From Candidatus Eiseniibacteriota bacterium (GTDB taxonomy: Bacteria; Eisenbacteria; RBG-16-71-46), in the NCBI GenBank assembly GCA_005893365.1, contig VBPB01000215.1, positions 1 through 6,596 of the forward strand: DNA of 6,596 nt, in the 5' to 3' direction. The notes under the pieces are model-generated. The model had not been told where the DNA came from and searched no databases. It worked only from the letters and a program-made list of their open reading frames with translations. Made by a program: the position numbers and the translations under genes. This document shows positions 1 through 5,396 of the stretch, one piece after another. Numbering within the stretch: position 1 is the stretch's first letter; each line of letters begins with the position of its first letter.

Positions 1-1193
1 ATACGTGTACCGGAAGGTCTTCGAATCGTACTCGGCATTGCTGCCGGCCCCGGCCGTATACACGGGTTCGGGGAACGCGATCCTGTGCGTGGCGCCGGTG
101 CGGAAGTCGGTGATGACGATCTGGGGCAGCCCGCCTTCGCGCTCGACCAGCACGTAGTGGTCGGCGAAGAAGGTCATGCCGGTGAGCATCACGTCGGCGC
201 GATGCGGCACGACTTCGATCCAGTTCGCCTGGCCCGGGTCGGACTGCGGCGCCGAGACCAGTCGGAAGTTGGGCGCCCCGCGGTTGGTGCGGATGAAGAA
301 CCGGTCGCCGTGGTGATCCAGGTAGTACTCGTGGTCCTTCTCGCGCGCGGTGACGAGCCGGAACGCGTCGGCCGGATGATCGGCCGCCAGGAAGCGCACC
401 TCGGAGGCCGTGTGGCTCGCCGAGGTCAGGAGCACGTACTTGCGGTCCAGCGTGCGGTGCGCGTCGAGATCGAATTGCCATGCGCAGCGCCGAGGTGATG
501 CCGGTAGAGCCGGTACTGGCGCTTGGCTTGGTCTTCGACCGTGTAGAAGAGCGTGGCGTTGTCGGCGGCCCATACCACCGAGCCGACCTTGGGCATGTCC
601 TCAGCGCCCATCTGGCCGGTGGCGAGGTCCTTCACGTGCATCGTGTACTGGCGGAAGCCGGTCGTGTCGAGCGAGAAGGCGAGCTTCTGGTCGTCGTCGC
701 TCACCGTGTAGGCGCCGAGCCCGAGGAACTTGTGCCCCGCCGCCAGCTCGTTGAGATCGAGCAGCACTTCCTCCGGCGCCTCCAGGCTGCCCTTGCGGCG
801 GCACTGGATCGCGTACTGCTTCCCCTCTTCGGTTCGGGAGTAATAGAAGTAGCCGCGCAGTCGGTAGGGGACCGAGAGGTCGGTCTGCTTGATGCGTCCC
901 AGCATCTCCTGGTAGAGCGCGTCCTGGAACGGCTGGCTCGCCTTGGTCATCGCCTCGGTGTAGGCATTCTCGGCTTCCAGATACGAGATGACCTCGGGGT
1001 TCGACTTCTCGCGCAGCCAGTAGTAATCGTCGACGCGCCGGTCGCCGAAGATGACCTCGGCGCGCGGCACCTTCTTGGCGACCGGAGGCTCGAGCGGGGT
1101 GGAGCGTTCCTGGGCGAAGCTGGTCTCAGGCATGGGCAGTCCCGTGAAGAGGAGCAGTCCGAGCAGCGTGGTGCAAAGCCGTCTCGTGATCAT
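1..1193 (-). pseudogene. S9 family oligopeptidase (oligopeptidase B-like), N-terminal part, frameshifted, runs off left edge
   Basis: Secreted serine peptidase of the prolyl oligopeptidase family, predicted to cleave short peptides outside the cytoplasm. The start at 1193 is chosen because GAGGG lies 8 bases upstream and the protein opens with a signal peptide: MITRR, a leucine-rich core, and an S-F-A site at residues 25-27. The mature part has S9A/oligopeptidase B hallmarks: PPVAKKVP, RVDDYYWLRE, NPEVISYLEAENAYTE, then propeller blades with DTTGFRQYT, VGSVVWAADN and LFYTVEDQAKRQYRLYRHHLG. After about residue 235 this frame turns to non-family sequence and stops at 426-428. The family sequence resumes one frame over at about 477 (FDLDAHRTLDRKYVLLTS, REKDHEYYLDHHGD, FFIRTNRGAPNFRLV) and stays open to base 1. 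Propeller residues normally between the two pieces are missing. The Ser-Asp-His catalytic domain would lie outside the window. Either a pseudogene or a sequence error; family assignment is firm, substrate preference is inferred. Confidence 0.88.
475..488 (-). other. Frame break and probable small deletion in the S9 peptidase gene
   Basis: On the minus strand the codons for YRHHLG end at 489. Only 14 bases separate them from the TTC codon at 474-472, where the family resumes with FDLDAHRT in another frame. Family members as I remember them carry about 14-17 residues here (typically a short acidic stretch with V-Y-E-E). The gap therefore fits loss of a 3n+1 number of bases, roughly 28-37, rather than a single missing base. 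Confidence 0.7.
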
Positions 1194-1238
1194 GATCGGG
1201 CCCTCGAAGGCGAAAGGGAGAGGCGCCGGGTGCCGGGC

Positions 1239-1247
1239 AGGATAGCA
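1239..1247 (-). promoter_or_regulatory. Weak candidate extended -10 for the S9 peptidase gene
   Basis: Read on the minus strand, TGC followed by TATCCT forms an extended -10 (TGn plus a TATAAT-like hexamer) about 46 bases upstream of the start codon at 1193. There is no convincing -35 at 16-18 bp. In such GC-rich DNA an A/T-containing hexamer in an intergenic spacer is suggestive only. Confidence 0.25.
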
Positions 1248-1258
1248 GAGGGACGGCT

Positions 1259-1287
1259 GGGCGGGGTGGGGGGATGGGGCCGCGGGG
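1259..1287 (+). other. Potential G-quadruplex tract in divergent promoter region
   Basis: Five G-runs lie close together on the plus strand: GGG 1259-1261, GGGG 1263-1266, six G at 1268-1273, GGGG 1276-1279 and GGGG 1284-1287. The first four are separated by loops of 1, 1 and 2 bases, a spacing expected to favour a very stable parallel quadruplex. The tract lies 66-94 bp upstream of the S9 gene start, so its transcript would be C-rich. Formation in the cell is inference. Confidence 0.5.
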
Positions 1288-1317
1288 CGATGCCGGGCCG
1301 AGAGGCGTGGGCTGACC

Positions 1318-1359
1318 ATGACCTCGAATCGTGGTCATATGACCCGATATGAAGGTCAT
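1318..1359 (+). promoter_or_regulatory. Two tandem 21-bp dyad operators, ATGACC-N9-GGTCAT, over the regulator start
   Basis: Unit 1 spans 1318-1338 and unit 2 spans 1339-1359. They abut directly, and each is a perfect inverted repeat of 6-bp arms around 9 bp. Identical arms therefore recur every 21 bp, two helical turns, and the junction of the units makes the perfect 12-bp palindrome GGTCATATGACC at 1333-1344. The 9-bp cores differ (TCGAATCGT and CGATATGAA), so conservation is confined to the arms, as for protein binding sites. Unit 2 contains the start codon of the winged-helix gene at 1349, which suggests autorepression. The array also lies 125 bp from the divergent S9 start. That the adjacent regulator is the ligand is inferred from position. 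Confidence 0.75.
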
Positions 1360-1687
1360 GCTGGACTCCAGTCCATTCGGCAGCGCGACGCGGACCCGGG
1401 CGTTGCTCGCATTGAGTCTGCTCACGGACAGTTACGCCCGCGAGCTGGCCCGAGTCCTCGAGCTCCCTCTTTCCGCAGTGCAACGGGCGCTCGGGGGCCT
1501 CGAGCGGGATGGACTGGTCGCCGCCAGGACCGTGGGCCGGACCCGCCTGTTTCGGCTGGACCCTCGGTACTTCGCCCAGGCGGAGCTGCAGCGGTACCTC
1601 CGCCGACTCGCCGAGCCGGAGGCGGAGCTCAGGCGGCGGATCGCCGCCCTGCGCCGCCGGCCACGGCGAACCGGAAGGCCGTTGTGA
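1349..1687 (+). CDS. Winged helix-turn-helix transcriptional regulator (ArsR/MarR-like), 112 aa
   Basis: Small DNA-binding regulator. Residues 29-57 form the helix-turn-helix (YARELARVLELPLSAVQRAL then GGLERDGLV), followed by a beta-wing at 58-75 (ARTVGRTRLFRLDPRYF). A charged helix follows at about 77-100, and the protein ends in a basic tail RRRPRRTGRPL. The tail and the GRTRLFRLDPRYF wing match a family of short winged-helix proteins that I recall being encoded just upstream of nucleotidyltransferase genes, as here. The second ATG at 1358 (giving MLDSSPFGS) agrees better with the usual start of relatives and has GAAGG just upstream, but only 2 bases away; neither start has a good ribosome site. 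Both starts lie inside the tandem operator, so autoregulation is likely. The stop overlaps the next start as GTGA. Not a classical metal-sensing ArsR: no Cys metal site is seen. Confidence 0.82.
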   Translation: MKVMLDSSPFGSATRTRALLALSLLTDSYARELARVLELPLSAVQRALGGLERDGLVAARTVGRTRLFRLDPRYFAQAELQRYLRRLAEPEAELRRRIAALRRRPRRTGRPL

Positions 1688-1920
1688 AGGGAAGACGGCC
1701 GGCGAGCCTTGCGGCGACGGCCGTGCGCGTCGGCGATGCGCTCCGGCGCCAGGGGATCCGCGGCGTGCTGACCGGCGGAGCGCGCGCGAGCCTCCACTCG
1801 GCAGGGCTCTACCAATCGGCGGACGTGGACTTCGTGCTGCTCTCCACCGTGGCGAGACGGGACCGCCTAGACGACGCCCCGCCGCGGGCGCGTCTTCCCG
1901 CTCACAGGAGAATCCCGTCG
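1684..1920 (+). pseudogene. Truncated nucleotidyltransferase-fold protein (AbiEii-like), N-terminal remnant reading into the ATPase gene
   Basis: The GTG at 1684 overlaps the regulator stop (GTGA), typical of translational coupling. The reading gives ALRRQGIRGVLTGGARASL, then QSADVDFVLLSTV. This is the nucleotidyltransferase signature: a glycine pair (residues 31-32) followed by D-x-D (Asp47, Asp49) that would bind the metal. Family members continue for roughly another 100 or more residues, including the third catalytic acid and a helical part. Here similarity fades after about residue 64 (RLDDA, base 1878). There is no stop codon, and the frame continues through the ribosome site into the ATPase at 1921. 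It is probably inactive by itself. Intact relatives next to such winged-helix genes are candidate toxin or modifying enzymes; this role is inference. The assignment is from motifs, not from a search. Confidence 0.55.
1873..1894 (+). terminator. GC-rich hairpin between nucleotidyltransferase remnant and ATPase gene
   Basis: GACGC at 1873-1877 pairs with GCGTC at 1890-1894, and CCCG at 1878-1881 with CGGG at 1885-1888. This gives a 9-bp stem with one bulged C and a CCG loop. Only TT follows, so this is a weak intrinsic terminator at best; it could act as an attenuator or RNA processing site just before the ribosome site of the ATPase gene. Confidence 0.3.
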
Positions 1921-3420
1921 ATGTCGCGTCCCCGCACGCTCCGCGAGCTCAAGGCTTCCGGCCACCGGCCGCGCTCGGTCAAGGACGAGCTGCGCGCCAA
2001 TCTCATCGCCCGACTGCGCGCGGGGGCACCGCTCTTCCCGGGCGTGGTCGGCTACGAGCACACGGTCCAGCCGCAGATCGTCAACGCCATCCTCTCGCGC
2101 CACGACTTCGGGCAGGCGAAGACCCGCATCCTGCGCTCGCTGGTCCAGTTCCTGGACGAGTGGATTCCGGCGATCGAGGGCTGCCCGCTGCACAGCGACC
2201 CGTTCCAGCCGCTCACGCATCATGCGCGGGTGCTGCTCGAGGCGCGTGGGGACGACACGCCCATCGAGTGGATCGGGCGCGAGGTGCGCTACCAGGAGAA
2301 GCTGGCGACGCCCGACGTCACCATCGGCGACCTGATCGGCGACATCGACCCCATCAAGGCGGCGACGCTGCGGCTCGACTACTCGGACGAGCGCGTCATC
2401 CACTACGGCATCATCCCGCGCACCAACCGCGGCATCTTCGCCATCAACGAGCTGCCCGATCTGCAGCCGCGCATCCAGGTGGGGCTGCTGAATATCCTGG
2501 AAGAAAAGGACTTCCAGATCCGCGGCTTCCCGGTGCGGATGCCGCTCGACGTGCTGGTGGTGTTCTCGGCGAATCCCGAGGACTACACCAACCGCGGCAA
2601 CATCATCACGCCGCTGCGCGACCGCATCAACTCGCAGATCACCACCCACTATCCGCTCACGCGCGAGCACGGCATCGCCATCACCGAGCAGGAATCCTGG
2701 CTCGAGCGCGACAGCGGCGTCGAAGTCGTGGTGCCCGAGTTCATGCGCGAGTTGGTCGAAGAAGTGGCCATCCAGGCGCGCAAGAGCGAATACGTGGATC
2801 AGAACTCGGGCGTCTCGGCGCGGCTGCCGATCGCGCTGATCGAGAACCTGGTCTCGAACGCCGAGCGGCGCGGCCTGCTGACCGGCGAGAAGAAGGTGTG
2901 GACGCGGGTCTGCGACCTGCAGCAGGCGGTCTCGGCGGTGAGCGGCAAGGTGGAGCTGGTGCTGGAGGGCGAGCAGGAGGGGGCGATGAACGTCGCCCGC
3001 GCGCTGCTGGGCCGCGGCGTCAAGGCGATGTTCGCGGAGCGCTTCCCCGACGCGTACAAACCCAAGCGCGGCCGCGGCAGGTCCGCTGCGGCGCCCCCGA
3101 CCGCCGAGGGCGAGGAGCTCGCGACCTCCGAGTACCGGCCGATCCTCGAGTGGTTCGCGAGCGGCAACCACGTCTCGATCTCCGACGACATGCCGCAGGC
3201 CGAGTACGCGCGGCAGCTGGGCACGGTCAAGGGGCTGGACCGCCTGACCGCCAAACACCTGGCGACCGCCTCGCCCGAGGAGGCGGCGGTGGCGATGGAG
3301 CTGGTGCTCGAAGGGCTGCACCAGAACTCCATCCTCTCGCGCGAGCGCACCGACAGCGGGACCACCGCCTACAAGGACATGCTCAAGAGCATGCTGAGCG
3401 GGTTCGGCGCGGAGGATTGA
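1921..3420 (+). CDS. MoxR-like AAA+ ATPase (magnesium chelatase/sigma-54-interaction-like), 499 aa, Walker A damaged
   Basis: ATPase of the MoxR branch of AAA+ proteins, which with VWA partners are thought to act as chaperones in assembly of protein or metal-containing complexes. The start at 1921 follows AGGAG (1906-1910), and MSRPRTLRELKASGHRPRSVK is the family's usual N terminus. Other landmarks are LFPGVVGYEHTVQPQIVNAILSRHDF (about 38-63), the Walker B-like GIFAINELPD (Asn176, Glu177), sensor 1 in VVFSANPED (Asn218), PLRDR with arginines 233 and 235, and a helical lid with DQNSGVSARLPIALIENLVSNAERR. A C-terminal domain contains YRPILEWFASGN and VLEGLHQNS. Oddity: relatives read HDF-ILLGLR-GQAKTR at the P-loop, but here HDF is joined directly to GQAKTR. 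Lys67 and Thr68 are kept, while the strand and first P-loop glycine are gone. The VWA gene at 4305 is the expected partner. Confidence 0.92.
   Translation: MSRPRTLRELKASGHRPRSVKDELRANLIARLRAGAPLFPGVVGYEHTVQPQIVNAILSRHDFGQAKTRILRSLVQFLDEWIPAIEGCPLHSDPFQPLTHHARVLLEARGDDTPIEWIGREVRYQEKLATPDVTIGDLIGDIDPIKAATLRLDYSDERVIHYGIIPRTNRGIFAINELPDLQPRIQVGLLNILEEKDFQIRGFPVRMPLDVLVVFSANPEDYTNRGNIITPLRDRINSQITTHYPLTREHGIAITEQESWLERDSGVEVVVPEFMRELVEEVAIQARKSEYVDQNSGVSARLPIALIENLVSNAERRGLLTGEKKVWTRVCDLQQAVSAVSGKVELVLEGEQEGAMNVARALLGRGVKAMFAERFPDAYKPKRGRGRSAAAPPTAEGEELATSEYRPILEWFASGNHVSISDDMPQAEYARQLGTVKGLDRLTAKHLATASPEEAAVAMELVLEGLHQNSILSRERTDSGTTAYKDMLKSMLSGFGAED
2107..2124 (+). other. Walker A (P-loop) site with apparent 18-bp in-frame deletion
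   Basis: The codons for F (2107-2109) and G-Q-A-K-T (2110-2124) are adjacent. In family members I know, six residues, I-L-L-G-L-R, come between them and form the P-loop strand and the first half of GxxGxxK[ST]. Loss of exactly 18 bases keeps the frame but should abolish or badly weaken nucleotide binding. The flanking residues on both sides fit the family closely. Confidence 0.65.
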
Positions 3421-3430
3421 GCGTCCTCAA
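3412..3430. other. Overlapping short inverted repeats across the two convergent stop codons
   Basis: GAGGA (3412-3416) can pair with TCCTC (3424-3428); alternatively TTGAG (3417-3421) pairs with CTCAA (3426-3430) around a 4-base loop. Both stop codons (TGA at 3418-3420 and, on the minus strand, at 3429-3427) lie within it. Stems are only 5 bp and no T-run follows on either strand, so it is not a convincing terminator. It is listed because no other terminator candidate exists between these genes. Confidence 0.2.
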
Positions 3431-4032
3431 CCGCCCGCACGCGCCGCGAAGACGACGACGCGGTGGCCGACCGGAGCGTGCCCCTCGACCACGAACCCCG
3501 CGGCGGCGAGGTCCTGCTCGTGCTGGCGGACGGTGACGACGCGCATCCCCAGGTAGCGCCTCGATCCCAGGTACGACACCAGCGTGCCGAGCACGAGGCC
3601 GCCGCCGGGGACGAGCACGCGGCGCATCTCCGCGAGTGCCGCCGCCGGGTCCAACAGCCAGTGGTAGGCGACGGTGGTGGTCACCAGGTCGAGCGAGCCG
3701 CTCGCGAACGGGAGCGCGTAGGCGTCGCCGCGCACCAACGCGAGCATCCGCGCCTCCGGGCTGCGGCGGGCCGCCGCGAGCATGCCGGATGAGACGTCGA
3801 GGCCGATGGTGGTGGCCCGTGGATACCGTCGCGCGAGGTCCCGCGTGAGGCGCGCGGTCCCGCAGCCGAGATCGAGCGACCGGCGCGGCGCGGGCCACCG
3901 CTCGACGGCGCGCATCACCGCCCGGTGGACCGGCCGATAGAGGACGAGCTGGAGCGGCGACCAGTCGTAGGTGGAGGACCAGAGCTGGAAGACACCCCGG
4001 ACCAGGCGATCGGTGAGCGACGGGGGGCTCAT
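3427..4032 (-). CDS. Class I SAM-dependent methyltransferase (UbiE/BioC-like), 201 aa
   Basis: Rossmann-fold methyltransferase transferring the methyl group of S-adenosylmethionine to an unknown, probably small-molecule, acceptor. The protein starts MSPPSLTDRLVRG and has TYD at 21-23, as in UbiE/BioC-type enzymes. Motif I is LDLGCGTARL (53-62), and Asp79 in TIGLDVSSGML would hold the SAM ribose. Motif II is GDAYALPFASGSLDLV (102-117) and the post-motif is LAEMRRVLVPGGGLVL. The C-terminal strand pair (AAGFVVEG, HRVVVFAAR) closes the sheet, so the gene looks complete. The start at 4032 has no clear Shine-Dalgarno; a 22-codon ORF with a strong one ends 28 bases upstream and may control it. It converges with the ATPase gene, stops 6 bp apart. 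Methyltransferase class is firm; substrate is unknown and its position between ATPase and VWA may be accidental. Confidence 0.88.
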   Translation of the reverse strand: MSPPSLTDRLVRGVFQLWSSTYDWSPLQLVLYRPVHRAVMRAVERWPAPRRSLDLGCGTARLTRDLARRYPRATTIGLDVSSGMLAAARRSPEARMLALVRGDAYALPFASGSLDLVTTTVAYHWLLDPAAALAEMRRVLVPGGGLVLGTLVSYLGSRRYLGMRVVTVRQHEQDLAAAGFVVEGHAPVGHRVVVFAARAGG

Positions 4033-4060
4033 CGCGACGATCGGTGATGGCCGGCGAGGA

Positions 4061-4129
4061 TCACGCGCGCTCGGCGACCGCCGCGGTGCGGTGGCAGAGC
4101 ACTGCGGTCGCGCGCTTCGAGCGTTCCAT
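4061..4129 (-). CDS. 22-codon ORF with consensus Shine-Dalgarno, possible leader peptide of the methyltransferase gene
   Basis: On the minus strand ATG at 4129 is preceded by AGGAGG (plus-strand 4136-4141) at the ideal spacing of 6 bases, the best ribosome site in the window. The ORF reads MERSKRATAVLCHRTAAVAERA and stops at 4061-4063, 28 bases before the methyltransferase start. It is basic and alanine-rich, has one Cys-His pair and no obvious regulatory codon run. It may be a translated leader that reinitiates or couples the weakly marked downstream start, a small protein, or the remains of a truncated gene. Similarity is unknown to me. Confidence 0.45.
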   Translation of the reverse strand: MERSKRATAVLCHRTAAVAERA

Positions 4130-4239
4130 GGGCTCCCTCCTCCCGCCGAGGCTGGGCCGGGTGCCGGCCTCCGCATTGCTACGAGTCCGGTGGCGTCGGG
4201 GTTGCGAACCGCCGCGGGCGCCCCGTTCGGCCGGGTTCC

Positions 4240-4248
4240 TGTGATAAT
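4240..4248 (+). promoter_or_regulatory. Extended -10 promoter upstream of the VWA gene
   Basis: TGTGATAAT matches the extended -10 pattern TGn plus a hexamer (GATAAT, 5 of 6 to TATAAT). It is one of very few A/T-rich spots in this spacer. No -35 is evident at normal spacing, which extended -10 promoters tolerate. Transcription would start near 4255, giving a leader of about 50 bases before the start at 4305. An own promoter is expected because the gene upstream is on the other strand. Confidence 0.45.
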
Positions 4249-4304
4249 CTTCATCCGCGAAGAGGCCCGCGCGATCGTACCCCGTCTTGCCCCAGGGACA
4301 CCCA

Positions 4305-5396
4305 TTGCGCTTCGACTACTCCAAGTGGCAGGGCCCGCGGCCCGAGGATCTCCAGTTCATCAAGCAGCTGATGGAGATCTACCGCAACCTGCTGCTCCAG
4401 ACCGGCGGCGACGTGGACGAGGCGCTGCGCTGGATGGAGCACTTCGGCGAGCAGTACGGCTTCTTCAACGAGTCGTTCGGCATCGCCGACTTCAAGAAGC
4501 TGCTCGAGCAGACCGGCGAGGTCGAGCGCACCCGCGAGGGCTTCAAGGTCACCCCCAAGGGCGAGAAGCGCATCCGCCAGGATTCGCTCAACGAGATCTT
4601 CACCACGCTCCAGGCCGGCGCCGGCGGCGATCACCGCACCCCGGTGGCGGGCAAGGGTGGCGAGCGGCTCTCCGAGACCCGGCCCTACCGATTCGGCGAC
4701 AACCTCTCCGACCTGGACCCGCTGGGCTCGGTGGGCAACGCGGTGATGAACCACGGCATCGACGAGCTGTCGCTCACCGAGGACGACTTGCAAGTCTTCG
4801 AGGCCGAGCACCTCTCGGCCTGCGCCACGGTGCTGATGGTGGACATCAGCCACAGCATGATCCTCTACGGCGAGGACCGCATCACGCCGGCCAAGAAGAT
4901 CGCGCTCGCGCTCTCGCAGCTCATCCAGAGCCGCTACCCGCGCGACACGCTGGACGTGGTGCTGTTCGGCGACGATGCCGTGCGCGTGCCGCTCAAGGAC
5001 CTGATCAAGATCCAGGCGGGGCCGTACCATACGAACACGAAGGCTGGGCTCCAGCTGGCGCAGCGCGTGCTCGCCTCGCGCAAGGGGGTCAACAAGCAGA
5101 TCTTCATGATCACCGACGGCAAGCCGTCCGCCATCCGCGAGCACGGGCGGCTCTACAAGAACCCGTTCGGCCTCGACCCCAAGATCGTGAACAAGACGCT
5201 CGAGGAGGCGGCGTTCTGCCGGCGCAAGGGCGTGACCATCACCACCTTCATGCTGGCCACCGACTATCCGCTGCTCGAGTTCGTGCGCAAGCTCACCGCG
5301 CTCAATCACGGGCGCATCTACGAGACCGATCCGAACAACATCGGCGCCTACGTCTTCCGCGACTTCGTGCGGAACCGGCGGAAGCGGCTGCACTGA
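4305..5396 (+). CDS. VWA (von Willebrand factor A) domain protein, partner of MoxR-type ATPase, 363 aa
   Basis: Metal-dependent adhesion-type domain protein that pairs with MoxR ATPases; VWA partners are thought to recruit or present the ATPase's substrate. TTG at 4305 is chosen over TTG at 4287 because AGGGA (4294-4298) sits 6 bases upstream of it and MRFDYSKWQG matches the family start. The N-terminal helical half has LLLQTGGDVDEALRWMEHFGE and YGFFNESF, with RQDSLNEIF at 91-99, then the linker ERLSETRPYRFGD (120-132). The VWA domain carries a full MIDAS: Asp180-x-Ser182-x-Ser184 in VDISHSM, Thr245 in YHTNTKAGL and Asp271 in MITDGKPS. RITPAKKIALALSQL, LDVVLFGDDAV and YKNPFGLDPKIVNKTLEEAA are typical of this subfamily. 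No membrane segment is seen, so it is cytoplasmic. The gene appears intact, unlike its ATPase partner. Confidence 0.93.
   Translation: MRFDYSKWQGPRPEDLQFIKQLMEIYRNLLLQTGGDVDEALRWMEHFGEQYGFFNESFGIADFKKLLEQTGEVERTREGFKVTPKGEKRIRQDSLNEIFTTLQAGAGGDHRTPVAGKGGERLSETRPYRFGDNLSDLDPLGSVGNAVMNHGIDELSLTEDDLQVFEAEHLSACATVLMVDISHSMILYGEDRITPAKKIALALSQLIQSRYPRDTLDVVLFGDDAVRVPLKDLIKIQAGPYHTNTKAGLQLAQRVLASRKGVNKQIFMITDGKPSAIREHGRLYKNPFGLDPKIVNKTLEEAAFCRRKGVTITTFMLATDYPLLEFVRKLTALNHGRIYETDPNNIGAYVFRDFVRNRRKRLH

Larger units (their letters stand above)
4033..4304. other. Divergent spacer between methyltransferase and VWA genes
   Basis: This 272-bp spacer holds the short minus-strand ORF at 4061-4129 with its ribosome site, and the plus-strand extended -10 at 4240-4248 with the VWA ribosome site at 4294-4298. 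A weak GAACC/GGTTC pairing (about 4205 and 4234) is too short to call. I see no RNA gene or riboswitch motif. Confidence 0.5.

Noticed and set aside
480..1352. 290-codon plus-strand ORF opposite the S9 peptidase.
   Set aside because: Composition is shadow-like (E/R/L/V-rich), and the minus strand has a signal peptide and clear S9 motifs over the same bases.
1349..1687. Reading the winged-helix protein as a metal-responsive ArsR repressor.
   Set aside because: The metal-binding cysteine motif is absent; only the fold is shared.
3378..3393. Inverted repeat CATGCTC-AA-GAGCATG near the end of the ATPase gene.
   Set aside because: It encodes conserved-type residues (DMLKSML) and its loop would be only 2 bases, so it is a poor hairpin and likely coincidental.
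1318..3420. One long 700-codon plus-strand ORF starting at 1318.
   Set aside because: Its first 120 codons run through the operator and the winged-helix gene in another frame with no family-like sequence. The ATPase's own start at 1921 has a ribosome site and the family N terminus.
4205..4239. Possible stem GAACC/GGTTC in the methyltransferase-VWA spacer.
   Set aside because: Only 5 bp with a loop above 20 bases; not distinguishable from chance in GC-rich DNA.
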